Below, one piece after another: positions 33,904 to 42,735 of a stretch of DNA of 64,000 bases. The notes under the pieces are model-generated. The model saw nothing but the letters and a program-made list of their open reading frames with translations. It did no database searches and was not told the DNA's origin. The DNA is taken from contig JAGCPD010000007.1 in assembly GCA_017645305.1 (NCBI GenBank), positions 1-64,000 on the forward strand, in the 5' to 3' direction. This stretch comes from Bacteroidaceae bacterium. Its GTDB lineage: Bacteria; Bacteroidota; Bacteroidia; Bacteroidales; Bacteroidaceae. The translations under genes and the position numbers were made by a program. Every line of letters begins with the position of its first letter. Position 1 is the first letter of the stretch.

Positions 33904-35760
33904 ATGGATTTGTCAGTTTTAATAAGATATATTCAGAACGTCTTTGCCTTCGACCCCGAGACACCTCTGCTGTTTACGCAGTTCCATTTTTGGGCTTTCT
34001 TTAGCCTGATATTTGTGGCCTTTGCCTTGTTTCAGCGTAAAGCATGGATGCGTAATGCTTACCTTTTTGCCGTAAGTCTGTTGTTCTACTACAAGACAAG
34101 CGGTACTTTTGTGGGGCTGTTGGTGCTGGTTACCTGCTCGGATTTTTTTATAGCGCAGTGTATTTATAAATGCCAAAAACGCTGGAAGAAGCGAGCCTGG
34201 CTTACGTTGAGTGTATGTATTGACCTGGGTATTCTATGTTATTTCAAGTACAGCTATTTCTTTGCCGATATTCTGAATCAGATGTTTGGAATGCAGATAG
34301 AGGTCTCGAACGTGGCTGCCAAATGGCTGAATGAGTTGACGGCAACACCTTACTTTGGTGTGGATAAAATCATCTTGCCGGTGGGTATCTCGTTCTACAC
34401 TTTCCAGATTGTGAGTTATACGGCAGATGTCTATAAGGGGCTGGTGAAACCTGTGAGGAATATTCTGGACTTTGGATTCTACGTGAGTTTTTTCCCTCAG
34501 CTTGTGGCAGGACCTATCATCAAGGCAAGCGACTTTATACCACAGTTGTATCGCAGATATTTCTTAAGCCGCCGGCAGTTCGGCATTGCCATATTCTGGA
34601 TCGTAAACGGTCTGATAAAGAAGATTGTACTGAGTGACTATTTGGCAGTGAACTTTATAGACAGGGTTTTTGATAACCCGATGCTCTTTACGGGTTTCGA
34701 GAACCTTTCGGCATTGTTCCTGTATTCTTTGCAGGTATATGCCGACTTCTCGGGTTACACAGACATAGCTATCGGCTTGAGTCTGCTGATGGGATTCCAT
34801 CTTCCTCGCAACTTTAACTCGCCTTACAAAGCACTCAACTGCAGCAATTTCTGGAAGAGGTGGCACATAAGCCTGAGCCGTTGGCTGCAAACCTATCTGT
34901 ATATTCCGTTGGGCGGCAACAGAAACATCAGTTTCGGCACCATTATGTGGATTGTCATCCTAACGCTTTCGGCATTGATTCTAAGCGGAAGTTTGTATGT
35001 TTCCATAGGAGCCTTATTGCTTGCATTGGCTGTGATACTGACAGCCTGGTACTGTCCGGAGAGGCGTCGTAAGATATGGGCGAACCTGAACAGTATGATA
35101 ACCATGCTGTTGGGAGGATTGTGGCATGGAGCCAGCATGAACTTCCTGATATGGGGTGGTCTGAACGGTGTAGGCATGATTGTGTTTAAGTTCTGGCGCG
35201 ATGCTTCGCTGCTTGTCCGTTCTTTAGGAAGTACTGCTGTTGTGGTAATTCTTTGGGTGCTGGCAACGCAGGTTCCGTCCCCCGTTTGGAACCTGTTCCT
35301 GGTTTATGTGACCTTTGTTATGGTAAGTGCATGGATAAGGTGGGGCTATATAAGGATGAATCTGCCGCATTGTTGGGGATGGTTGGAGCATGCGTGGTGC
35401 ATTTTGATAACGTTCACTTTCATTACCTTTACCCGCCTGTTCTTCCGTTCAGGTTCTAACCTTGACCCTGCCACAGCCAATGAAACGGCATGGCAGACTG
35501 CTAGCTATATGGTAACAAGAATAGGGTCGGTATGGAGTGGAAATGCTTGGGAGATTGTACAGGCATACAGTAGTGTCTTTACCTTGTTTATTATAGGAAT
35601 GATTATTCATTGGCTGCCTGAAAACCTGAAAAGGCGTTACCGCATTGCTTTTGCTACGCTTCCCGTTCCGGTGATGTGTGTGATTTGCGTTTTTGCTGTA
35701 TTCTTTGTCTATCAGTTCGTAACTGCCAAGATGCAGCCGTTCATCTATTTCCAGTTCTGA
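33904..35760 (+). CDS. MBOAT family membrane O-acyltransferase
   Basis: This 618-residue multi-pass membrane protein resembles AlgI/DltB/PatA enzymes. It shows the conserved VGISFYTFQIVSYTADVYKG and SFFPQLVAGPI segments (split about 160-215), FWKRWHISLSRW (about 315-326) and the catalytic His408 in GGLWHGASMNF. It would pass acyl groups across the inner membrane to the SGNH partners encoded just upstream (3-bp gap). It completes a three-gene O-acylation unit. Confidence 0.92.
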   Translation: MDLSVLIRYIQNVFAFDPETPLLFTQFHFWAFFSLIFVAFALFQRKAWMRNAYLFAVSLLFYYKTSGTFVGLLVLVTCSDFFIAQCIYKCQKRWKKRAWLTLSVCIDLGILCYFKYSYFFADILNQMFGMQIEVSNVAAKWLNELTATPYFGVDKIILPVGISFYTFQIVSYTADVYKGLVKPVRNILDFGFYVSFFPQLVAGPIIKASDFIPQLYRRYFLSRRQFGIAIFWIVNGLIKKIVLSDYLAVNFIDRVFDNPMLFTGFENLSALFLYSLQVYADFSGYTDIAIGLSLLMGFHLPRNFNSPYKALNCSNFWKRWHISLSRWLQTYLYIPLGGNRNISFGTIMWIVILTLSALILSGSLYVSIGALLLALAVILTAWYCPERRRKIWANLNSMITMLLGGLWHGASMNFLIWGGLNGVGMIVFKFWRDASLLVRSLGSTAVVVILWVLATQVPSPVWNLFLVYVTFVMVSAWIRWGYIRMNLPHCWGWLEHAWCILITFTFITFTRLFFRSGSNLDPATANETAWQTASYMVTRIGSVWSGNAWEIVQAYSSVFTLFIIGMIIHWLPENLKRRYRIAFATLPVPVMCVICVFAVFFVYQFVTAKMQPFIYFQF

Positions 35761-35887
35761 CCTTTGCGGCTCTTACGGATTTCCCTTTTTGCCTTTCGTT
35801 GCTAAATGAATGTTGCAGAAAGGTAAAAACTTGTTATAAAATAAGTAAAAAAATGTGTAATGCTTGCAGGAATCTGTATTTTTCTTT

Positions 35888-35895
35888 AACTTCGC
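35888..35895 (+). promoter_or_regulatory. Possible -7 box of the SGNH esterase gene
   Basis: TAACTTCG, one base from TAnnTTTG, with a TTG 20 bp upstream. It lies 38 bp before the ATG. Confidence 0.4.
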
Positions 35896-35932
35896 AATAT
35901 AAAACGTAACTATTTAATCTAAGAAAAAAACA

Positions 35933-36628
35933 ATGAAAACAAAAATGCTTTTCTTTGTGCTGCTACTGATGATAGCAGTAAGTGTCAATGCACAGAAACA
36001 TGAGTTCGGTAACTGGAAGCGCTATGCTCAGGCTAACAGAGAGTTAGGTGCTCCTGCAAAGAATGCCAAGCGAGTGGTACTGATGGGTAATAGTATTACC
36101 GACGGTTGGCCCAGGGTTAGCCCACAGTTCTTCAAAGACCATCCATATATAATAGGTAGGGGTATTGGCGGTCAGACCAGCTACCAGTTCTTGCTTCGTT
36201 TCCGTGAGGACGTTATCAACCTGCAGCCTAAGGTTGTGGTTATCAACTACGGAACCAATGACATTGCAGAGAATACCGGTCCATACGATGAGGATTTGAC
36301 CTTCGGCAATGTTTGCTCGATGGTTGAGTTGGCAAAATATCACAAGTGTAAGGTTATCCTGGCAAGTTGCCTGCCTGCAGGCGGTTTCAGTTGGCGTCCA
36401 GCCATAACGGATGCTATGGAGAAGATTCGCCACCTGAATGCCCGTGTTCAGGAATATGCCAAGAAGAACAAGATTCCGTACGTTGACTATTTCAGTGCTA
36501 TGGTTACTCCCGACGGAAAGGAAATGATTCCTTCACTTGCCCAGGATTCTCCTGGCGTTCATCCTAACGAGGCGGGATACAAGATAATGGAGGGATTGCT
36601 ACTCCCTGTGATTGAAAAATTACGTTAA
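35933..36628 (+). CDS. Secreted SGNH/GDSL esterase
   Basis: This 231-residue protein has a signal peptide (1-19, VNA) and a compact SGNH domain: MGNSITDGW (block I), GIGGQTS (block II), NYGTNDIAEN (block III) and GVHPNEAGY (block V). It is typical of PAF-acetylhydrolase/TesA-like carbohydrate esterases in Bacteroidetes. It may act on acetylated glycans, possibly opposing the upstream O-acylation operon, but the context is only suggestive. Confidence 0.85.
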   Translation: MKTKMLFFVLLLMIAVSVNAQKHEFGNWKRYAQANRELGAPAKNAKRVVLMGNSITDGWPRVSPQFFKDHPYIIGRGIGGQTSYQFLLRFREDVINLQPKVVVINYGTNDIAENTGPYDEDLTFGNVCSMVELAKYHKCKVILASCLPAGGFSWRPAITDAMEKIRHLNARVQEYAKKNKIPYVDYFSAMVTPDGKEMIPSLAQDSPGVHPNEAGYKIMEGLLLPVIEKLR

Positions 36629-36641
36629 GAGAGTTACTAGT

Positions 36642-36668
36642 GTAAGTGCCGCCATTGACGGCACTTAC
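36642..36668 (+). terminator. Hairpin after the SGNH esterase gene
   Basis: A perfect 10-bp stem (GTAAGTGCCG/CGGCACTTAC) has a 7-nt loop. The following T-run is weak, so it may be a terminator or only a 3'-end stabiliser. Confidence 0.5.
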
Positions 36669-36692
36669 TTGTGATAACTTAAAAATCCTATC

Positions 36693-37757
36693 ATGAATGA
36701 TAATAATTATTGCCTAATTCTTGCCGGCGGTAATGGAAGCCGTTTGTGGCCTGTAAGCAGAACCACCTATCCTAAACAGTTTATGGATTTGTTAGGAACG
36801 GGAAAGACTTTGTTACAGCAAGCTTATGACCGCGTGGCACAGTTTATTGACCCGTCACATATTTATATTTCCACAAACATCCAGTATCTGCCTATCTTGC
36901 ATAAGCAGTTGCCACAGGTGGATGATGCTCATATACTGGAAGAGCCTTTACGGCGCGGTACCCTTGCCTCTGTAGCATGGGGGACTGTGGTAATAGCTAA
37001 GGAAAACCCTAAGGCCAGAATCTTTGTGTCACCTTCTGATCATTTGATAATGAAGGAGACGTGCTTTGCAAAAGATGTTTTGTCTGCAATGGATTTTGTA
37101 GAAAAGCATGATTGCCTGCTTGTAACAGGAATGCGTCCTACACGACCTGAGACTGGCTATGGTTATATGCAGATTGATGATGAACAGCAGGTGGGTGAAC
37201 ATATATACCTAGTGAAATCTTTTACAGAGAAACCGAACGAGGACTTTGCTAACATCTTTTTGCAGGAAGGAAATTTCTATTGGAATACCGGACTCTTTTA
37301 TTTCAATGTAAATGTGATGCTGCAGAAGCTTTATGACCTGGTGCCCGAATATCAGGTGGAGATTCCGCGTATGATGGCCGAGGCAGAGTTTGGACAGTCT
37401 AAGTCGGCTCCTGAGTTTTTCAGCCGTCTTCCGAATCTTAATATTGACGTCAGTATCCTTGAAAGAAGCAATAGTGTATATATGCAGCAGGGACATTTTG
37501 AATGGGCCGACCTAGGGACTTGGGCCAGTATTCATGATGATGCTCCTGCAGATGAAAACGGAAATGTCCTACTGAATACTAAGGCTTATCTGTATAAAAG
37601 CAAGAACAATATTATTAGGCTTTCAGACGGAAGGACAGCCGTTGTCAAGGGACTTAACGACTATGTAATAGCAGAAGAGGGCGAAATCCTAATGATTTGC
37701 CCTCGTGCTGATGTGGCTGCAATGCGTAAAATGCATACAGACACAAAATTCTCTTGA
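36693..37757 (+). CDS. manC: Mannose-1-phosphate guanylyltransferase
   Basis: This 354-residue nucleotidyltransferase shows the pyrophosphorylase signature LAGGNGSRLWPVSRTTYPKQF (about 10-30) and the mannose-pyrophosphorylase blocks FVSPSDHLI, TGMRPTRPETGYGY, KSFTEKPN and FYWNTGLFYFN. It makes GDP-mannose for surface glycans. It lacks the isomerase domain of bifunctional ManC/ManA enzymes, so only the transferase step is assigned. Confidence 0.9.
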   Translation: MNDNNYCLILAGGNGSRLWPVSRTTYPKQFMDLLGTGKTLLQQAYDRVAQFIDPSHIYISTNIQYLPILHKQLPQVDDAHILEEPLRRGTLASVAWGTVVIAKENPKARIFVSPSDHLIMKETCFAKDVLSAMDFVEKHDCLLVTGMRPTRPETGYGYMQIDDEQQVGEHIYLVKSFTEKPNEDFANIFLQEGNFYWNTGLFYFNVNVMLQKLYDLVPEYQVEIPRMMAEAEFGQSKSAPEFFSRLPNLNIDVSILERSNSVYMQQGHFEWADLGTWASIHDDAPADENGNVLLNTKAYLYKSKNNIIRLSDGRTAVVKGLNDYVIAEEGEILMICPRADVAAMRKMHTDTKFS

Positions 37758-37763
37758 ATCCTT

Positions 37764-38156
37764 TTATAACTCTTTGCGGATAGAGGCTGCTATTTGCTGA
37801 AATTCCTCTGGTGTAAGTTCCAAATGGGGATTGGTAAAGCGCATATCAGCCTCACTCTGCATAGGCACCAAATGGATGTGGGCATGAGGAACTTCCAAGC
37901 CCAGCACGCATTGTCCTACTTTTACGCAAGGAATAGCTTTCTTTATGGCTATGGCAACCTTCTTGGCAAAAACCTGAAGACCTGCCAGTTCCTCATCAGT
38001 GAGGTCAAAGATATAGTCAACCTCACGCTTGGGAATTACTAATGTGTGTCCTTTCTGTAAAGGACTGATGTCGAGGAATGCAAAATATTTGTCGTCCTCA
38101 GCAATCTTGTAACAGGGAATCTCACCAGCTACAATACGTGAAAAGATGCTTGCCAT
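37764..38156 (-). CDS. HIT family nucleotide hydrolase
   Basis: This 130-residue protein has the histidine-triad motif HAHIHLVPM (His91, 93, 95) and the N-terminal SIFSRIVAGEIPCYKI segment of the Hint/PKCI branch. Such proteins hydrolyse purine nucleoside phosphoramidates. It follows greA by 5 bp on the same strand and is surely co-transcribed with it. Confidence 0.93.
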   Translation of the reverse strand: MASIFSRIVAGEIPCYKIAEDDKYFAFLDISPLQKGHTLVIPKREVDYIFDLTDEELAGLQVFAKKVAIAIKKAIPCVKVGQCVLGLEVPHAHIHLVPMQSEADMRFTNPHLELTPEEFQQIAASIRKEL

Positions 38157-38161
38157 AGTGT

Positions 38162-38629
38162 TTATTCAAAATTAATACTTACAACCTCCAGTTGAATAGT
38201 ACCGGCAGGTACTTTTACCTCTGCAATCTCACCAACTTTTTTGCCCAGCAAACCTTTGGCAATGGGTGTCTCAACGCTAAGTTTGCCTGCACGCAAGTCT
38301 GCTTCTGTAGCGCTGACAATGGTGTACTTCATCTGTTGTTTGGTCTTTACATTACGCAACTCTACAGTAGCCAGAATCTGTACGGTGTTGGTGTCCATGT
38401 GAGTTGTGTCGATAATCTTTGCCTCCATGATGGTTTTCTTTAGCAGGGCAATTTCTGTCTCCAACTTGCCTTGCCATTCCTTTGCTGCATCGTATTCAGC
38501 ATTTTCAGAAAGATCTCCCTTGTCGCGTGCCTCCGCTATGGCAGCACTTGCTGCGGGCCTGTCAACACTTTCCATGTGTTGCAGTTTTGCTACTAGTTCA
38601 TCGTAGCCTTTTTGTGAAATATATGCCAT
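38162..38629 (-). CDS. greA: Transcription elongation factor GreA
   Basis: The 155-residue protein has the N-terminal antiparallel coiled coil (about 1-75, with RDKGDLSENAEYDAAKE at its tip) and the C-terminal FKBP-like domain (about 80-155, SVETPIAKGLLGKKVGE). It rescues backtracked RNA polymerase by stimulating transcript cleavage. It has an excellent promoter and a leader of about 125 nt holding a terminator-like hairpin. Confidence 0.95.
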   Translation of the reverse strand: MAYISQKGYDELVAKLQHMESVDRPAASAAIAEARDKGDLSENAEYDAAKEWQGKLETEIALLKKTIMEAKIIDTTHMDTNTVQILATVELRNVKTKQQMKYTIVSATEADLRAGKLSVETPIAKGLLGKKVGEIAEVKVPAGTIQLEVVSINFE

Positions 38630-38689
38630 ATTCTTATGTTTTGTTTTTGTTTCTTACTCATTTCTGCGGCGTCTCTGTTTTCATGACGT

Positions 38690-38721
38690 AAAAGAAAAAG
38701 AATCCCAGCGGTAATGCTGGA
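38690..38721 (-). terminator. Terminator-like hairpin in the greA leader
   Basis: On the minus strand CCAGC-ATTACC-GCTGG is followed by GATTCTTTTTCTTT, a short stem with a T-rich tail. It lies between the promoter and the greA ATG, so it could end transcription early. Confidence 0.5.
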
Positions 38722-38756
38722 ACCCTTCACGTATTGCTTATTATGATTCACCGCTG

Positions 38757-38788
38757 CAAAGGTATGGATATTTTTCCGACCTTGCAAA
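38757..38788 (-). promoter_or_regulatory. Promoter of greA-HIT (TTTG-N20-TACCTTTG)
   Basis: Minus-strand TTTG, then 20 bases, then TACCTTTG (38757-38764). This is among the best promoter matches in the window. Transcription would start about 125 nt before the greA ATG. Confidence 0.7.
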
Positions 38789-38805
38789 TTTTCTTTCCTA
38801 AAAAA

Positions 38806-39954
38806 TCAAAGCAGGGCTTCAATTGCCTTCCTGATATCGCTGGTAGTTTCCATTCGCAACTGCAGGTCGCAGTTGCGGTCTATCAGAAAGTAGGTGGGCA
38901 GCTCTTGTACCTGATATAGTTTTAGCATATCGCTGTCGAGCCCTTCTTCGCAGTAAACGCAAACCCAGGGGAGATGTTCGCAACGCTGTGTCCAGAAATG
39001 TCGGTCTGGATCGATGCTTACCTGATAAATCTCGAATCCGCGAGTGTGATATTTGTTATACAATTCACGTAGTTGCAGGGTTCGCTCCTGGTTTCCTTCC
39101 ATACAAAAGGCGGTAAAATCCAACAGGATGACTTTTCCCTTCAGGTTACTCAGCGTTTGTGGAGTGCCGTTAATGTCGGGGAAAGTCATATCTATGATTC
39201 CCAGTTCTTTTACTTTCTCTCCGTCAATGTTTAATACGATTTTGCGCGATGGAGTCTGGTTACGCCGTGCCTCTGTCACAATGTTGAAAAGGTTTTGGGT
39301 GCGTTGGCAGCCAGGGTATTTCTGGTCCCAAGCATTGGCAACGGCACGTATCCATGCCAGGTCGTTCTTGTCGTTCATGGGATTGAAGAGTAAGCGTCCT
39401 CCCAACATCTGGAAACAGGCAAAATAACTATACGTGGCACCGTATCGGTTCTGAATAATCTCCATCTCCACGTCGGTCTTGTAATCACGAATCAGTTGCT
39501 CTATCATGTCTGAACGTTCCTGAATGGTATAGTTGCGATCGTCGGAAACACGCCGGATCTGACGTTCCAAATCAGCCAGTTTAAGGCTAAGCAGATGTAT
39601 AGTATCACATACGCTGCTACCTTCAACCTCATACCCAAACGACATATTCTCGATGTCGGCTTTGATGCGGACTGTCTCGGTACTGTCGATAGCGAGGTTA
39701 ATGCCCTGTCCGCCAATGCGTAGGCGATAGAACTCGGGATTACCGACGGTTTCTTTCCTAAAGCAGAAAGCACCGTCTTCCTTGAGGCGGATGCTGTCGA
39801 TGGCTATAATTCCGTCACCCAGAGTTAGGTGCTCCAAATAAAGCACCGTGTCAGCGGCACCCGTGATATTGCCTTCGATGCAGAAGGTGTCTTTTTGTCG
39901 GCATCCGCAGAGCAAAGCCGCAAAGAGGAGAAAAGTCAAAAGTTTCTTCATCAT
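38806..39954 (-). CDS. TlpA/DUF4369 lipoprotein with a single-Cys thioredoxin domain
   Basis: The protein is about 382 residues with a lipoprotein signal (LLCGC). An N-terminal DUF4369 domain (about 25-115) is followed by a helical middle part and a C-terminal AhpC/TSA-type thioredoxin fold (about 240-380). The active site reads DFTAFCMEGNQ, so CxxC has become CMEG and one Cys is lost. The cis-Pro loop (QELPTYFLID) is intact. Relatives reduce disulfides in the periplasm; this one cannot use the normal dithiol cycle alone. Earlier TTG starts overlap the -7 box and were rejected. Confidence 0.78.
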   Translation of the reverse strand: MMKKLLTFLLFAALLCGCRQKDTFCIEGNITGAADTVLYLEHLTLGDGIIAIDSIRLKEDGAFCFRKETVGNPEFYRLRIGGQGINLAIDSTETVRIKADIENMSFGYEVEGSSVCDTIHLLSLKLADLERQIRRVSDDRNYTIQERSDMIEQLIRDYKTDVEMEIIQNRYGATYSYFACFQMLGGRLLFNPMNDKNDLAWIRAVANAWDQKYPGCQRTQNLFNIVTEARRNQTPSRKIVLNIDGEKVKELGIIDMTFPDINGTPQTLSNLKGKVILLDFTAFCMEGNQERTLQLRELYNKYHTRGFEIYQVSIDPDRHFWTQRCEHLPWVCVYCEEGLDSDMLKLYQVQELPTYFLIDRNCDLQLRMETTSDIRKAIEALL

Positions 39955-39975
39955 TGTCTGATTATAAATGCGGTG

Positions 39976-39983
39976 CAAAGGTA
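39976..39983 (-). promoter_or_regulatory. -7 box of the TlpA-like gene
   Basis: Minus-strand TACCTTTG, 21 bp before the chosen ATG. It rules out the upstream TTG start. Confidence 0.5.
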
Positions 39984-40200
39984 CAATAAAAAAACAAGAA
40001 AGAAGAATGAAGCATAAAGAATTAAATAAAGATGTCGCGAGATATTAGTCGTCCTGTATGTTGTAATTGAAAAATTTATCGTGGTTTTTGTTTTTGATGG
40101 TACATAATTTATTATGACAGAGTGGCTACAAACTGTTTTTTTTCAGGAAACAACCCCCTGTTGCCTATGTGAAAGTGCGAAATTATGTAGAAAAGCAAAT

Positions 40201-40228
40201 AATTATGAATTATGAATTATGAATTGTG
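40201..40228 (+). repeat. Four 7-bp units (AATTATG)
   Basis: AATTATG three times and AATTGTG once, ending 12 bp before the TATCTTTG -7 box of pnp. The placement resembles the array at 31149-31176. Confidence 0.65.
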
Positions 40229-40240
40229 AATTTAAATGCC

Positions 40241-40248
40241 TATCTTTG
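40241..40248 (+). promoter_or_regulatory. -7 box of pnp
   Basis: TATCTTTG, 44 bp upstream of the pnp ATG. The -33 region is replaced by the AT-rich 7-bp array. Confidence 0.55.
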
Positions 40249-40292
40249 CAGCAATTTTTTGACGCAATTTATATATATATTATTAACGAAAG

Positions 40293-42542
40293 ATGAACGT
40301 AATTACAAAGACAGTCGAGTTGCCTGATGGGAGAACCATCAGCATCGAGACCGGGAAACTTGCCAAACAAGCCGATGGAGCTGTTATGTTGCGTATGAAC
40401 AACACCATGCTGCTGGCCACTGTTTGTGCTGCTAAAGATGCCGTTCCCGGAACAGATTTTATGCCCTTGCAGGTAGAGTACAGAGAGAAGTATTTTGCAG
40501 CCGGACGTTTTCCTGGCGGCTTTACAAAGCGTGAGGGTAAGGCTAATGACGACGAAATTCTGACTTGTCGTCTTGTTGACCGTGCTCTGCGCCCCCTTTT
40601 CCCCAGCAATTATCATGCTGAAGTTTATGTTAACGTAATTCTCTTCTCTGCTGATGGTGTGGATATGCCCGATGCTTTGGCTGGCTTTGCTGCTTCTGCA
40701 GCTCTGGCTTGCAGTGATATCCCCTTTGAGGGTCCCATTTCAGAGGTGCGTGTAGCACGTATCGGTGGAGAATTTGTTATCAACCCCACCTTTGAACAGC
40801 TTAAAGAGGCTGATATGGATCTGATGGTTGGTGCTACCGAGGAGAATATTATGATGGTAGAGGGCGAGATGAAAGAGGTTCAGGAGTCTGACCTTCTGGC
40901 AGCTCTTAAGTGTGCCCACGAGGCCATCAAGCCCATGTGCCGTTTGCAGAAGGAGTTGAGTAAGGAGCTTGGTAAGGATGTCAAGCGCGAGTATTGTCAT
41001 GAGGTAAATGACAATGAACTGCGTGAGGCCGTTAAGGCTGCCTGCTACCAGCCCGCTTACGATGTAACCAAGCAAGGGCTTGAGAAACATGCTCGGGCCG
41101 AGGCTTTTGAGGCTATTCGCGAGCAGTTTAAGGAGAAATATGCTGCAGAGCATCCTGATATGGAAGCTGCAGAGTTAGAAGAGAAAAATACTCTGATTGA
41201 CCGTTACTATCACGATGTAGAGAAGGATGCCATGCGTCGTTGTATTTTGGACGAGGGCATTCGTTTGGATGGTCGTAAGACTACCGATATCCGTCCTATC
41301 TGGTGCGAGGCAAGTCCCCTGCCAGGACCTCATGGAAGTGCTATTTTCACTCGTGGTGAAACACAGTCTTTGGCAACCTGTACATTGGGTACCAAACTTG
41401 ACGAGAAACTGATTGATGATGTGCTCATTCATGAGTACCAGCGTTTCCTGCTTCATTATAATTTCCCTCCCTTCTCAACTGGCGAAGCTAAAGCTCAGCG
41501 TGGCGTAGGCCGTCGTGAGATTGGTCATGGTCATCTGGCATGGCGTGGTCTGAAGGGGCAGATTCCCACAGACTTCCCTTACACCATTCGTGTGGTAAGT
41601 GATATTCTTGAGAGTAACGGTTCCAGCTCTATGGCCTCAACCTGTGCCGGTTGCTTGGCCCTGATGGATGCCGGTGTGCCCATCACGGCTCCTGTGAGTG
41701 GTATTGCCATGGGTCTGATTAAGAACCCCGGAGAGGACAAGTATGCAGTTCTTTCTGATATCCTTGGTGACGAGGATCATCTTGGAGATATGGACTTTAA
41801 GACCACGGGTACTCCTAAGGGTCTTACAGCTACCCAGATGGATATCAAGTGCGACGGACTCAGCTATGAGATTTTGGAAAAGGCTCTGATGCAGGCCAAG
41901 GCTGGTCGCGAGCACATTCTTGCAGAGATGATGAAGACACTTGACGCACCGCGTCCAGAGTTGAAGCCTCATGTTCCACGCATCGAGCAGATGATTATTC
42001 CCAAGGAGTTCATCGGTGCTGTTATTGGCCCGGGTGGAAAGATTATTCAGGGTATGCAAGAAGAGACCGGTGCCACTATTGCTATTGATGAGGAAGACGG
42101 TGTAGGCAAGATTCAGGTAAGCGGTCCCAACAAGGAGGTCATCGATGCTGCCATTGCCAAGATTAAGGCCATCGTTGCTATTCCTGAGATTGGTGAAGTC
42201 TATGAGGGTACTGTTCGCAGCATCATGCCTTATGGATGCTTTGTAGAGTTTATGCCAGGTAAGGATGGCTTGCTTCATATCAGTGAGATAGACTGGAAGC
42301 GTTTGGAGACCGTAGAAGAGGCTGGTATCAAGGAGGGAGACAAACTGCAGGTTAAACTTTTGGAGATTGATTCCAAGACAGGTAAGTTTAAACTTTCTCG
42401 CCGTGTTCTGTTAGAGAAACCGGAAGGTTACGTAGAGCGTGAGCGCCGTCCCCGTCCTGAGCGCGGTGATCGTCGTGACCGCCGCGAGCGCCGTCCTCGT
42501 CCCACAGAAGGTGAGGCTCCTGCAAAAGATGCAACAGAGTAA
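40293..42542 (+). CDS. pnp: Polyribonucleotide nucleotidyltransferase
   Basis: The 749-residue protein has two RNase PH domains, the first with [25 protein letters not shown] split near residue 70-95, the second with [14 protein letters not shown] and [24 protein letters not shown] domain (about 565-620, [14 protein letters not shown]), an S1 domain (about 635-705) and an Arg-rich tail ([17 protein letters not shown]) follow. It degrades RNA 3' to 5' using phosphate. The tail probably adds RNA affinity. A very strong terminator follows. Confidence 0.97.
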   Translation: MNVITKTVELPDGRTISIETGKLAKQADGAVMLRMNNTMLLATVCAAKDAVPGTDFMPLQVEYREKYFAAGRFPGGFTKREGKANDDEILTCRLVDRALRPLFPSNYHAEVYVNVILFSADGVDMPDALAGFAASAALACSDIPFEGPISEVRVARIGGEFVINPTFEQLKEADMDLMVGATEENIMMVEGEMKEVQESDLLAALKCAHEAIKPMCRLQKELSKELGKDVKREYCHEVNDNELREAVKAACYQPAYDVTKQGLEKHARAEAFEAIREQFKEKYAAEHPDMEAAELEEKNTLIDRYYHDVEKDAMRRCILDEGIRLDGRKTTDIRPIWCEASPLPGPHGSAIFTRGETQSLATCTLGTKLDEKLIDDVLIHEYQRFLLHYNFPPFSTGEAKAQRGVGRREIGHGHLAWRGLKGQIPTDFPYTIRVVSDILESNGSSSMASTCAGCLALMDAGVPITAPVSGIAMGLIKNPGEDKYAVLSDILGDEDHLGDMDFKTTGTPKGLTATQMDIKCDGLSYEILEKALMQAKAGREHILAEMMKTLDAPRPELKPHVPRIEQMIIPKEFIGAVIGPGGKIIQGMQEETGATIAIDEEDGVGKIQVSGPNKEVIDAAIAKIKAIVAIPEIGEVYEGTVRSIMPYGCFVEFMPGKDGLLHISEIDWKRLETVEEAGIKEGDKLQVKLLEIDSKTGKFKLSRRVLLEKPEGYVERERRPRPERGDRRDRRERRPRPTEGEAPAKDATE

Positions 42543-42566
42543 ATAAAAGTTTTATTACCTTACCAT

Positions 42567-42610
42567 AAAAATAAGGTGTAGTTCTGTCACATGGACTACA
42601 CCTTATTTTT
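42567..42610 (+). terminator. Strong rho-independent terminator of pnp
   Basis: The arms 42567-42582 and 42595-42610 pair perfectly over 16 bp (AAAAATAAGGTGTAGT and its complement) around a 12-nt loop, with the T-run inside the right arm. It could work in both directions. Confidence 0.85.
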
Positions 42611-42694
42611 GTTTGTATAGAAGCTGATAACACTTTTTTTCTGGTTTAAATGGAAAAAGTTGGCTAATTTTGCTTTGTTTTACAAAATTATTGA

Positions 42695-42702
42695 TACTTT
42701 TG
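42695..42702 (+). promoter_or_regulatory. -7 box of the GH115 pair
   Basis: TACTTTTG matches TAnnTTTG, 33 bp before the first GH115 ATG. TTTG motifs lie 17 and 22 bp upstream. Confidence 0.5.
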
Positions 42703-42735
42703 TAACAGATAATAATACGTAATACATTTGAAAAG

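Larger units (their letters stand above)
39984..40292. other. Gap between the TlpA-like gene and pnp
   Basis: About 310 bp without a supportable gene. It contains the divergent TlpA and pnp promoters and a 7-bp array at 40201-40228. The part 40020-40190 shows nothing recognisable. Confidence 0.5.

Noticed and set aside
39955..39978. TTG start for the TlpA-like lipoprotein
   Set aside because: It overlaps the TACCTTTG -7 box, and the lipoprotein signal starts at the later ATGs.
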